From: an uncultured Flavobacteriaceae bacterium | GTDB taxonomy: Bacteria; Bacteroidota; Bacteroidia; Flavobacteriales; Flavobacteriaceae | Length of the DNA: 42,320 bases | Direction of reading: 5' to 3' | Assembly: GCA_937923515.1 (NCBI GenBank) | Contig: CALDUF010000074.1 | Location: 1 to 42,320, forward strand | In this document: piece after piece, positions 16,188-24,720 of the stretch | Position numbering within the stretch: position 1 is the first letter of the stretch | How the letters are laid out: each line of letters starts with the position of its first letter | Program-made: the position numbers and the translations under genes | The notes under the pieces: generated by a model | What the model was told of the DNA's origin: nothing | Database searches by the model: none | What the model saw: only the letters and a program-made list of their open reading frames with translations

Positions 16188-16370
16188 TAGTTTTTGCAGA
16201 TTGCTGAGGTTTTGGGGTTTAATAAGGCGTTTGCGGATGGGAGCGTTAGGGATTGCAGTGGATAGCCCACAGCTTTTGCGCCTTAGCGCATAAGCGAGGA
16301 CTTGCAACGTAAAGCCCGACCCCGTTTGCACCGAGCTTGCGAAGGGCGGGGTAACGCCCCAAAAAAAAAT
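16188..16370. repeat. GC-rich structured intergenic element
   Basis: 183 bp that stand out from the AT-rich surroundings. Visible stems are CTTtTGCGC / GCGCAtAAG (16273-16294, loop CTTA), ACCCCG (16319-16324) with CGGGGT (16347-16352), and a competing hairpin GGGCG (16344-16348) with CGCCC (16355-16359). It ends in A9 (16361-16369), the U-tract of the gpsA terminator on the minus strand. I recall similar 'GGGATTGCAGTGGATAGCCC' intergenic sequences from other flavobacteria, so it is likely a dispersed repeat; no ORF is apparent. Confidence 0.55.
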
Positions 16371-16391
16371 TTAGTCTAACAAATCTGTTAG
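16361..16391 (-). terminator. Terminator overlapping the gpsA stop
   Basis: CTAACA / TGTTAG arms at 16376-16381 and 16386-16391, loop AATC, formed by the last gpsA codons. On the minus strand it is followed by a short gap and nine U. The stem is short, but the U-tract is strong. Confidence 0.55.
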
Positions 16392-17372
16392 TTTTTTAAA
16401 TACTTTTTTAGGATTTTTATTTTCGTAAAGTATGGTGTAAACAGCATTAATTATTGGGGTGTTTGCTTTGTTCTGGTTATTCTCATTAATAATGTAGGCG
16501 CTTTTTGTGGCGTAATACCCTTCTGCTACCATACTCATTTCCATTTGTGCAGATTTTACGGTGTAGCCTTTACCAATCATATTACCAAACATTCTGTTTC
16601 TAGAAAATGTGGAGTACCCTGTTACCAATAAATCGCCTAAATACGCAGAGTTATTGATGTTACGCTTTGTTTTATGTACTCGTTTTATGTAACGCTTCAT
16701 TTCTCTAATGGCATTACTCATTAAGATACTTTGAAAATTATCGCCATATCCCAAACCATGAGCTATTCCTGCAGCTATGGCGTAAATGTTTTTAAGCATT
16801 ACACCGTATTCTATACCAATAACATCGTCGCTTATTTTGGTTTTTATGTAATCGCTAGATAAACTATCGGCAATGTATTGTGCTTTTTTTGCATCCCAAC
16901 ACGAAATAGTTAGATACGATAAACGCTCTAGTGCCACCTCTTCTGCATGGCACGGGCCTGCTATAATTGCAATATTGTTGAAAGGTACTTTGTAGTGCTC
17001 GTTAATGTGTTCTCCTAGTAATAATCCAGACTCTGGTACAATACCTTTTACTGCCGAAACTATAGTTTTATTAGTAATGTTTACAGTAAGTTTTTCTAAT
17101 TCGCTATGAATAAAGGCTGATGGAATAACAAATATTAAAACATCTGCCCATGTAGCCATTTCGTTAATATCGTTACTAAGTTTTAATTGCTCTAAATGAA
17201 ACTCTACGGAGCTTAAATAATTGGGGTTGTGTTGCTCTCTTAACAAATGTTCTTTGGTATAAACACTTCGCATATACCAACCTATTTCATCTAAGTTTTC
17301 GCTAAGCATTTTTACAATTGCTGTAGCCCAACTTCCTGCACCAAACACTGCATATTTTAAAGGTTTGCCCAT
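16371..17372 (-). CDS. gpsA: Glycerol-3-phosphate dehydrogenase [NAD(P)+]
   Basis: 333 residues from the ATG at 17370-17372 (MGKPLKYAVFGAGSWATA). A longer frame up to 17462 adds 30 residues without homology and covers the promoter element at 17399-17406. The Rossmann motif GAGSWATA is at 11-18, AIIAGPCHAEE marks the dehydrogenase core, and VMLKNIYAIAAGIAHGLGYGDN carries the catalytic lysine. The enzyme reduces dihydroxyacetone phosphate to sn-glycerol-3-phosphate for phospholipid synthesis. It is divergent from the lipoprotein gene at 17501. Confidence 0.93.
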   Translation of the reverse strand: MGKPLKYAVFGAGSWATAIVKMLSENLDEIGWYMRSVYTKEHLLREQHNPNYLSSVEFHLEQLKLSNDINEMATWADVLIFVIPSAFIHSELEKLTVNITNKTIVSAVKGIVPESGLLLGEHINEHYKVPFNNIAIIAGPCHAEEVALERLSYLTISCWDAKKAQYIADSLSSDYIKTKISDDVIGIEYGVMLKNIYAIAAGIAHGLGYGDNFQSILMSNAIREMKRYIKRVHKTKRNINNSAYLGDLLVTGYSTFSRNRMFGNMIGKGYTVKSAQMEMSMVAEGYYATKSAYIINENNQNKANTPIINAVYTILYENKNPKKVFKKLTDLLD

Positions 17373-17398
17373 AAAAGATTTGAAATTATTTTCACCTT

Positions 17399-17406
17399 CA
17401 AAAGTA
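17399..17406 (-). promoter_or_regulatory. -7 element of gpsA
   Basis: TACTTTTG on the minus strand (TAnnTTTG), 26 bases before the chosen gpsA ATG. It decides the start against the longer frame. Confidence 0.5.
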
Positions 17407-17500
17407 CATAAAAATATAGAAGATGAAGCACTCAGCTTTTTTTTAAAAACGTTTTTTGGCATGCTGTTTGGATATGTGTAAACAGAAACCCTAAAAATGG

Positions 17501-18448
17501 ATGATTATGAAGACTGCAAAATTACTTTTAAACGTTGTGTTGATAACAACACTTTTTACGTCGTGTTATACAGAAGTTATTGTTGACGATTTTGTTGAAG
17601 CTCCTGTTGTTAATGTAAATCAAGTACTAAATTCTCACGAACTTTGGTATGTAGATATTAACCAAACTGTAGGTTTTGGAGAGGTACCTTTTTTGCAAAA
17701 AGCGTTTACCATCTCTTTTATAAATGGCGTAGTGTATGCTAATAATAATTTAGTTGGAATTGGGAGCAGTGGTGATGGTTTTGGTATAGACGTGGCAACC
17801 TACAATGCAAATAATATGATACTTGATGTAAACCATGATATTGATGGTTTTACAACCTTTGATGTGTTTATTATAGATGGCAATACTATAGAGCTTTATA
17901 ACCCTACTACAGATACATCGTATTTCTTAGACGGTTACCAAAGAAACACTTTTGATTACGATTTTGTGTTCTACGACAATATTCATTATTTCTTGCAAGA
18001 GTATGAAGCATGGGAAAAAACCTATACTAGCGAAATGGGAGCGATTAATGAATTTGATAACGAAAACTATTTACAGTTTTTATCTGGTGGCAACGATTCT
18101 ACGTTTAGAAGCTCTCAAGACGGTTTTGATACCATTGCAAATAACTTGGTATGGGATTATACCGGTGTGTATGGTATCGCAGATATAGCAGGTAATTTAA
18201 ATTTAAAAACTTTAACATTAGATTATGATTTCTTTGACAATGAATTTTTTGAATTGAGCGTTATAGATGATAGTACAATAGCGTTGTATCATTCATCTTC
18301 TGATACTGTGTATGAGTTTGAAGGAAGAGGTTATATACAATATTTAAAGCGCAGTAATGCAAAAGAAAAAGGTGCTATTAGTGTTGAGAAAAAAAGAAAG
18401 TTTAAAAACGAAAGAAAAGATAACCCTAGAGATAATACTAGAGGGTAG
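17501..18448 (+). CDS. Flavobacterial lipoprotein of unknown function
   Basis: 315 residues; a second in-frame ATG at 17507 (MKTAKLL) is equally likely as the start. The signal ends in a lipobox LFTSC, so the mature protein is probably lipid-anchored. Two related beta-rich halves are visible: ELWYVDINQTVG...TIELYNPTTDTSYFLDGYQ and a later LDYDFF...STIALYHSSSDTVYEFEGRGYIQYL. This points to an internal duplication of a lipocalin-like or sandwich unit. The C-terminal 30 residues are strongly basic. I recall relatives mislabelled as nicotinic acid mononucleotide adenylyltransferase; no such motif is present. Confidence 0.75.
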   Translation: MIMKTAKLLLNVVLITTLFTSCYTEVIVDDFVEAPVVNVNQVLNSHELWYVDINQTVGFGEVPFLQKAFTISFINGVVYANNNLVGIGSSGDGFGIDVATYNANNMILDVNHDIDGFTTFDVFIIDGNTIELYNPTTDTSYFLDGYQRNTFDYDFVFYDNIHYFLQEYEAWEKTYTSEMGAINEFDNENYLQFLSGGNDSTFRSSQDGFDTIANNLVWDYTGVYGIADIAGNLNLKTLTLDYDFFDNEFFELSVIDDSTIALYHSSSDTVYEFEGRGYIQYLKRSNAKEKGAISVEKKRKFKNERKDNPRDNTRG

Positions 18449-18573
18449 TTTATAACATATAAAGTGAGATCTCGTATTAAAGCGAGATTGGTTTAACTAC
18501 TAAATTTGTATCTGGTTTTTCAAACCATATAAAATTAAGTTTCACTAAAAATTTTGGTTGGTTATTTAGTTTA

Positions 18574-18615
18574 GAAATCGTTTAAAGCATCTTGCTTTAG
18601 GCGGTTTCTTTTTTT
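18574..18615 (+). terminator. Strong terminator after the lipoprotein gene
   Basis: Arms 18574-18588 and 18594-18608 pair along all 15 positions (three G-U), with loop ATCTT and T7 after. Confidence 0.9.
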
Positions 18616-18715
18616 GAGTTAAATTATGTGACATTTAGGCTATTTTGGTGTCTAAAAATTGCGTAGCTTTAATGCTGTATAAAACATATAATTAACATTT
18701 TAAATTTGAATTTTT

Positions 18716-19201
18716 ATGGGATTATTTTCGTTTATTAAAAATGCCGGTGCTAAAGTTTTCGGTATTGGAAAAACAGATGAAGAGGCTGCTGCAGAAGCTG
18801 CTGAAAAAGAATTAAAATTAGAGGAATTAGCTGCTCAAAAATTAGAAGAAACGATAAACGACTTGCAATTGCAGGTTGAAAATCTTAATGTATTTATAGA
18901 TGATGAGACCGCTACAGTTAGTGGTAGTGCTTACAACCAAGCAACAAAAGAGAAAGTTGTTCTTGTTGTTGGAAATTCTAACGGTATAGCTTTTGTTGAT
19001 GACCAAATGACTGTTGAAAATGTAGAGCCAGAAGCACAGTTTTACACTGTAGTAAGTGGAGATACCTTAGGAAAAATTGCAAAAGCACACTACGGAAATG
19101 CTATGAAGTATCCTGTAATATTTGAAGCGAACACGCCAATGCTTTCTGATCCGGATAAAATTTATCCAGGACAAGTATTGCGCATCCCTGCCTTAGACTA
19201 A
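18716..19201 (+). CDS. LysM/BON-type protein (YgaU/Kbp-like)
   Basis: 161 residues with no signal peptide. An Ala/Glu-rich N-terminal helix (16-45) is followed by a BON-like segment (about 48-105, VENLNVFIDDETATVSGSA) and a C-terminal LysM domain (about 108-158, FYTVVSGDTLGKIAKAHYGN...YPGQVLRIP). This is the order in E. coli YgaU (Kbp), a cytoplasmic potassium-binding protein. Whether this one binds potassium is inferred from architecture only. It is a single gene with a strong downstream terminator. Confidence 0.88.
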   Translation: MGLFSFIKNAGAKVFGIGKTDEEAAAEAAEKELKLEELAAQKLEETINDLQLQVENLNVFIDDETATVSGSAYNQATKEKVVLVVGNSNGIAFVDDQMTVENVEPEAQFYTVVSGDTLGKIAKAHYGNAMKYPVIFEANTPMLSDPDKIYPGQVLRIPALD

Positions 19202-19226
19202 AAATATCCTACATATTTATGTTATG

Positions 19227-19258
19227 AAAAACCCAACTCATTTAGAGTTGGGTTTTTT
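19227..19258. terminator. Bidirectional terminator between lysM-type gene and hybrid kinase
   Basis: Perfect 13-base arms 19227-19239 and 19245-19257, loop ATTTA. T runs flank it on both strands, so it can end both convergent transcripts. Confidence 0.92.
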
Positions 19259-19295
19259 AGTGATATTGAATAGCAGCATTGCGCAAAAAAAATTA

Positions 19296-22200
19296 TTATA
19301 CAACCCATTTTTCTAAGGTTTCAAATAGCTTATCTTTTACTACAGGTTTAGATAAAAAATCTACTGCACCTTTGTTAAAACATTTTTCTTTTTCTTCTGG
19401 CATTACATAGGCAGTTTGCATTATTATTTTAGCCTCAGGATTGATTTTTAATATTTGTTCTAGAGCATCAATACCATTCATTTCGGGCATTCTAATATCT
19501 AATAAAACGATATCTATATTTGGTGTTTCAGTATAAGTTTCAACAGCAATTTTACCAGTATCGGCAAAAATTAATTTGGCACCACTTTGTTTTAAAACAA
19601 TTTGGAATAGGAGTTGAATAAGTGCATCATCTTCGGCAATTAAAATGGTTTTATTCTTTAAAAACGATTTTTTAATCTTGGGTTTTGGCACTATTTTTTT
19701 CTTCTTATTTTGGTTTTGTTTGATAGGTATTTTAAACTCAAACTCTGTGCCTTCATTTAACTTGGATCTCAGTGAGATTTCACCATCCAGTAGTTCTACA
19801 ATTCCTTTACAAATGGCTAAGCCCAAGCCCGTACCACCATATTTAGCATTGTTTTCGTAGTTTATTTGCTTAAAACGTTCAAAAATTTCATTCTGTTTGC
19901 TTTTTTGAATTCCTATACCTTCATCTTTTACAAAAAATTTAATGTGTTTGCCTTCTACATCGTATCCGAATGAAATTTTTCCTTTTTCTGAAAACTTAAG
20001 CGCATTATTTAAAAGATTGGATATTACCTGTTGTAGACGTTGCGGATCTGTAACTATAGTTAAATCTTTATAGTTCTCAGGAATAATAGTTGCTATAGAT
20101 ATGTGTTTTTTGTGTTTTTCTTTTTTAAGTTGGTTGTAAGTAATTTCTAAATTTTGGATTAAGTTGTATACTTGACATTCTTTATAAATAATTTTAATTT
20201 CATTAGATTCTATTTTGGCTACATCAATGATATCATCAATAAGATTTAGTAGCTGTTTTGAGTTGCTATCTATTATTTCTAGATATTTTACGCGCTCTTT
20301 TTGAGATAGTTTGTCATTTTTTAAAAGTTCTGAAAATCCTAAAACACCATTCATTGGTGTTCTAATTTCATGACTCATATTTGCTAAAAAATAGTTTTTG
20401 TGATTATTAGCGTCTTCAGCAATTTTTTTTGCTTTAATTAATTCAGCTTCATTTAATTTTTGCTGGGTAATATCTTGAGCAGCGCCACGAAGACCAATAA
20501 TTTCGTTATTTTCATTTTTCACAGCTTCACCTTGAGCCCATAGCCAACCACTTTCTCCATTTTCTCTAACCATATTAAGCTCTAACTCATATGGAATACC
20601 CGTATTTCTGGTTGTTTCTACACATTGTGAAAGTGTTTCCCAGCTTTTTTTGGTGAAAAGTTTTGCATGTTCTGTATAATCTGGAGGTGGTAGTAATGGA
20701 TCAAAACCGTACATTTTATACAACTCTAAGGTCCAAGTTACCTTATTGCTTAATAAATCAAGATACCAACTACCAACATGAGTTATTTCTTGTACACGTG
20801 TTAATTCGCTCTCGCTTTTAGAAAGTGCCTCTGTTTTGTTTCTTAGTTCTGTAATATCAGTAAAAGTAGCGGCAAATTCTCCTTTTGATGGAGAAAAAAG
20901 TTGAACGTGATAATGTTTGCCATTTTGTGCATTATAATCAGCAATATATTGTTCTTTTCCAGTAATAGCTGTAGTGCCAAATGTATCGATCCAATCTGAT
21001 GGATCATCTTTTACGTATGGTAAAATATCCAATAACCTATTGCCTACAACATCTTCGCTTTTTAAACCAATTAGATTTTCATAAGCAGGATTGATACTTA
21101 TAAATTTCCAATCAATTGGTACATTTTTTTTATTAGTAATTATTTCTGCATGCAAAAAGCTGGCGTTTAAATGTTCAAACAGGTTTTTAAAACGTTGTTC
21201 GGTAATTTTTAGCTCATTTTCAGTTTCTTTTAAATTATTAATATTATTTAGAGTGATAACAACCCCACTAATTTTTTTATTAGAGGTAATAAAGGGGCTT
21301 GCCCTAAATAAATAATAATTTAAGTCTTTGTCTTTTAGTTGTTTTTCTATCGTTGTGAGATTATCTAAGACTGTTATGGAATCTTTAATTATAGATTCTC
21401 TTGTTATCTCTTCAAAGTTTGAGGTAAAACTAGATAACGGTCTGCCCAAATCGTCTTCACGCAAATTAAATACTTCTTTTAGAGCAGGGGTAAATTTTCT
21501 TATACGTAAATCGGTATCAAGAAAAAGAGTGGCTATTTCGGTGTTATCTAAAAGGTTGGTAACATCATTACTTAAATTTGTTAGCTCTTTATTTTTTTCT
21601 TGCATTTCAGAGTTAACGGTGTACAATTCCTCATTTACAGATTGTAATTCTTCGTTTGTACTTTGTAATTCCTCGTTAGAGGCCATAAGTTCTTCGTTAG
21701 ATGATTGTAATTCTTCATTACTGGTTTCCAACTCTTCAATAGCATTTTGTAATTCAGTTTTTACAATCTTTAATTCATTTTCTAAATCTGCTAAACGTTG
21801 ATTTGATGCCTCATCTACATCTAAATTTTTTAAAACAACAGATTCGCTTTTAGAAATGGCCCTATCATCACTAAATTCTAACAGGTAACAATTTTCAAGA
21901 CTATTTGATGTTACAGGTTTGTGAAACGTAAGATCAAAACTATAGATTTCATCTTCACTCTTATTTATAACGTCTTTAATAGTTACGTCTTTATCTTCAG
22001 ATTTTAGTCTTCTAACGCCGTTGCGAATTACAGCAGCTATCTCAGGATTAACTACTTTAAGTAAGTTTTTTTCAAAAACACCTTCGTTATGTGATAATCG
22101 TTTACCAGCATTCCCTTTTATGAAGAGAATGTCATAATTTTTGTCAATGAATATCGAAGCAGGACTGTATTTTTTACTCAAATATTTATGATAAATTGAT

Positions 22201-23732
22201 TCTGGATTTTCCTTGATCGTATATTGTTTTAAAGACTTTGTTTCTACGGGGCTTTTATAATTTAGCGTAGTAACGCGTTCTATAGGGTTTGTTTGAGATG
22301 GGATATGTTTGGTTACAGAAATATTTTGGTACATTTTCCACTTAACATCTAAAACATCAAAGTACGATGCTGCAGCTCCAAGAGATTCGCTATTGCCTAA
22401 AAATAAGTAAGAGTATTGATTAAGTGCAAATTGAAAATTAAGTAATACTTTTTTCTGTATTTTGCTATCTAAGTAAATTAGTAAGTTTCTACAAGATATA
22501 AGATCCATCCTAATAAACGGCGGGTCTTTTATAAGATTATGGCTTGAGAATACAATTTTTTCTCTTATGCGTTTTGCAATTTGTATTTTATCACCAGTTT
22601 TTACGAAATAGTGGTCTAAATATTCCTTATCAATTTCGTTTATTATATTTATATGATATGTTCCTAGGCCTGCTACTGAAAGGCCTCTTGGGTCGATATC
22701 AGTAGCAAAAATCTTAAAATCAAGATTAAGCTTGTGTGTACTAATGTAGTCGTCAATTAAAATAGCTATAGAATATACTTCTTCACCAGTGGAGCATCCT
22801 GGAATCCAAACCCTTATAGTTTCATTTTCGCTTTTAGATTTACAAATATTTGGGATGATATTTTTTTTGAGTCGTTCAAAAGCCTCCGTATCTCTAAAAA
22901 ATCGTGTTACCCCTATTAGAAAATCTTCTTTTAGCGCTTGTTTTTCGTTTTTGTTACTAGCCAAAAAAGTTGTGTAATCAAATAAGTAATCTATATTGTT
23001 GATATGCATTCGTTTTTCAAGACGCCTGAGTAATGTGTTTTTTTTGTATTCTCTAAAATCAATACCAGAAAATTTGTAAATTATGGTTAGAATGTCGTTA
23101 ATGAGCGACTCGTTAGTAGATTTATTTTCTAGAGAGTTATTTGCTGTAAGTAACTGTGTTTTAATGGGTTTTTTATAAAACACTTCCGCTAAACCTTCCG
23201 GATTCAATATATAGTCTACCGTATTTGTTAATATTGCAGAGTTAGGCATACCATCAAACTGAGCAGATACAGGATCTTGTACCAAAATTGTACCTCCACC
23301 TTCTTTAATGGTTCTTATACCCCTTGATCCATCAGAACCAGTACCAGATAATATGACTCCATAAGATTTTTCTTTGTATTCTTCACCCAAAGTGTGGAAA
23401 AAAATATCAATTGGCAGATTAAGATTATGTTTTGGGCCTTTATCTAAAAGATAAAGTTTTCCGCCTTTAATATGTAGGTTTTTGTTGCGCTGGTTGAGAT
23501 AAACGCAATTGGGTTTAATGGCTTGTTTATCTTTGGCAGTGTAAATAGGCATACTAGTATGCTTACTTAATAATTCGGGCATTAAGCTTTTAAAATCAGG
23601 TGAGAGATGTTGAATGATTATAAACGCCATACCAGTGTTGTTGGGTATGTGATCAAAAAGGGTTTGTATAGCATCCAAACCTCCAGCTGATGCACCGATG
23701 CCCACAACATGTAAGTTGGGATCTTTCTTCAT
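19296..23732 (-). CDS. CheB-CheR-PAS hybrid histidine kinase with receiver
   Basis: 1478 residues. CheB methylesterase (1-190) has the triad Ser15 (GASAGG), His42 (QHLS) and Asp134 (GTGSDG). CheR methyltransferase (about 210-470) has the SAM motif WIPGCSTGEEVYS and DLISCRNLLIYL. A coiled coil (about 645-720) is built of SNEEL repeats. PAS domains lie near 725-835, 848-965 and 985-1090; HisKA has His1121 in SHEIRTP; HATPase has NLLNNALKFS and GGTGLGL. The C-terminal receiver has phospho-acceptor Asp1412 (LLDIRMP), Thr1440 and Lys1462. No chemotaxis operon is nearby, so the methylation target may be the protein's own coiled coil or another sensor. It is likely cytosolic, with no membrane helix seen. 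Confidence 0.93.
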   Translation of the reverse strand: MKKDPNLHVVGIGASAGGLDAIQTLFDHIPNNTGMAFIIIQHLSPDFKSLMPELLSKHTSMPIYTAKDKQAIKPNCVYLNQRNKNLHIKGGKLYLLDKGPKHNLNLPIDIFFHTLGEEYKEKSYGVILSGTGSDGSRGIRTIKEGGGTILVQDPVSAQFDGMPNSAILTNTVDYILNPEGLAEVFYKKPIKTQLLTANNSLENKSTNESLINDILTIIYKFSGIDFREYKKNTLLRRLEKRMHINNIDYLFDYTTFLASNKNEKQALKEDFLIGVTRFFRDTEAFERLKKNIIPNICKSKSENETIRVWIPGCSTGEEVYSIAILIDDYISTHKLNLDFKIFATDIDPRGLSVAGLGTYHINIINEIDKEYLDHYFVKTGDKIQIAKRIREKIVFSSHNLIKDPPFIRMDLISCRNLLIYLDSKIQKKVLLNFQFALNQYSYLFLGNSESLGAAASYFDVLDVKWKMYQNISVTKHIPSQTNPIERVTTLNYKSPVETKSLKQYTIKENPESIYHKYLSKKYSPASIFIDKNYDILFIKGNAGKRLSHNEGVFEKNLLKVVNPEIAAVIRNGVRRLKSEDKDVTIKDVINKSEDEIYSFDLTFHKPVTSNSLENCYLLEFSDDRAISKSESVVLKNLDVDEASNQRLADLENELKIVKTELQNAIEELETSNEELQSSNEELMASNEELQSTNEELQSVNEELYTVNSEMQEKNKELTNLSNDVTNLLDNTEIATLFLDTDLRIRKFTPALKEVFNLREDDLGRPLSSFTSNFEEITRESIIKDSITVLDNLTTIEKQLKDKDLNYYLFRASPFITSNKKISGVVITLNNINNLKETENELKITEQRFKNLFEHLNASFLHAEIITNKKNVPIDWKFISINPAYENLIGLKSEDVVGNRLLDILPYVKDDPSDWIDTFGTTAITGKEQYIADYNAQNGKHYHVQLFSPSKGEFAATFTDITELRNKTEALSKSESELTRVQEITHVGSWYLDLLSNKVTWTLELYKMYGFDPLLPPPDYTEHAKLFTKKSWETLSQCVETTRNTGIPYELELNMVRENGESGWLWAQGEAVKNENNEIIGLRGAAQDITQQKLNEAELIKAKKIAEDANNHKNYFLANMSHEIRTPMNGVLGFSELLKNDKLSQKERVKYLEIIDSNSKQLLNLIDDIIDVAKIESNEIKIIYKECQVYNLIQNLEITYNQLKKEKHKKHISIATIIPENYKDLTIVTDPQRLQQVISNLLNNALKFSEKGKISFGYDVEGKHIKFFVKDEGIGIQKSKQNEIFERFKQINYENNAKYGGTGLGLAICKGIVELLDGEISLRSKLNEGTEFEFKIPIKQNQNKKKKIVPKPKIKKSFLKNKTILIAEDDALIQLLFQIVLKQSGAKLIFADTGKIAVETYTETPNIDIVLLDIRMPEMNGIDALEQILKINPEAKIIMQTAYVMPEEKEKCFNKGAVDFLSKPVVKDKLFETLEKWVV

Positions 23733-23914
23733 CGAGATAAAATAAATTTATCGAATTTAATGAATTTTCATACAATAAAAACAAATTTTTCGTTTTAATT
23801 GAAAAAATATACTTATTGTAATAGTTTATTATTACTGCAATTATGCAACTGGCGATAAATTGTGCAGGAAAACGTAATTTATTTTCAATTTAATTTTCAA
23901 AAACTGAAATTTAT

Positions 23915-24493
23915 CTAAACGTAATTTAGCTTTTTCTTGTCTTTTCTTTGAAGATGAACTTTCCTAAGAAAAAATACCCATAATATCAGTATGGTGCCGT
24001 ACATCACATATTTAAATAAGTGGTCGTGAGCAACACTAAAATAAGATTGATGGTATAAATTAATGTACGCTAAAGCGGCACATCTTATAATATTTAAAAT
24101 ATGTATAATGATGGCTCCTAGAATTACATAAAAAAGCTTACGTTTTATACCAGAAGGAAAGCAAAATATAAAACTTAAATAGCGCATAAAGGCTATTAAA
24201 CCATTGCAGGAATCTGCAATAAAAACTATTTTTTTATTTTTAAAATATATTTGAGAAGAAGGTGTGGTTTGACCTTTAACAAACTCTGTATTTACGCTAA
24301 AGTATGGAGCATCTACAAACGTATTAAGGAGAATTGTAGTATACTTTCCAACGTGAGAGGTTAAGGGGTAGTGTACTGTTTTTAATTCTAAAAAAAACAA
24401 AAATTTATAAAACATAAAAAACAGTAAGGCTTTAATTAATATAAGCCTTACTGTTGATGGAAAATAATTGTTTAAAATTTCTTTTAAGGGCAA
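23915..24493 (-). CDS. Exosortase/archaeosortase-family sortase
   Basis: 192 residues with about four to five membrane helices. The catalytic triad of the family is intact: Cys96 in ADSCNGL, Arg137 in NIIRCAAL and His156 or His158 in VAHDHLFKY. Such enzymes cleave C-terminal PEP-CTERM-like signals at the inner membrane. The likely substrate is the adjacent 69-residue PID-CTERM protein, 6 bases upstream in the same operon. The exact Xrt class could not be assigned by eye. The operon also carries a T9SS-sorted protein. Confidence 0.88.
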   Translation of the reverse strand: MPLKEILNNYFPSTVRLILIKALLFFMFYKFLFFLELKTVHYPLTSHVGKYTTILLNTFVDAPYFSVNTEFVKGQTTPSSQIYFKNKKIVFIADSCNGLIAFMRYLSFIFCFPSGIKRKLFYVILGAIIIHILNIIRCAALAYINLYHQSYFSVAHDHLFKYVMYGTILILWVFFLRKVHLQRKDKKKLNYV

Positions 24494-24499
24494 TACGTA

Positions 24500-24709
24500 T
24501 TACTTTTTAGTATTGTCTCTAAGTTTTTTAATTCCAAATGCGGCAGCACCTATAATAAGCACAGCAATACCACCATCTAAAGGTACTCCAGAATTGTTAT
24601 CTTCTACATTATCATCAAATCCTCCTGGACCTTGAGCCATTAAACTTGTAGTACATACAAAAGCAAACACTAGAATAGTTGCTTTTAAGGTTTTTAAACT
24701 TTTTTTCAT
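24500..24709 (-). CDS. PID-CTERM small protein, likely exosortase substrate
   Basis: 69 residues. A signal peptide (1-25, ending SLMAQ) is followed by a short acidic, glycine-rich mature part (GPGGFDDNVEDNNS), then PLDGG at 43-47, a hydrophobic helix (48-60) and a basic end KKLRDNTKK. This tripartite tail (Pro-hydrophobic-Asp-Gly motif, helix, positive cluster) is the PID-CTERM type of sorting signal. After processing, only about 18-20 residues would remain, so the mature product is a tiny peptide or just a membrane-anchored tag. It lies between the sortase gene and the large secreted-protein gene. Confidence 0.85.
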   Translation of the reverse strand: MKKSLKTLKATILVFAFVCTTSLMAQGPGGFDDNVEDNNSGVPLDGGIAVLIIGAAAFGIKKLRDNTKK

Positions 24710-24720
24710 TTTTTTATTTA

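Noticed and set aside
17501-18448. Call as nicotinic acid mononucleotide adenylyltransferase
   Set aside because: I recall relatives carrying this label, but there is no HxGH or SSTxIR motif and a lipobox is present; the real NadD is at 27866-28444.
21590-21790. DNA repeat of about 21 bp period, CRISPR-like at first sight
   Set aside because: It is the coding repeat of the SNEEL coiled coil in the hybrid kinase; there are no spacers.
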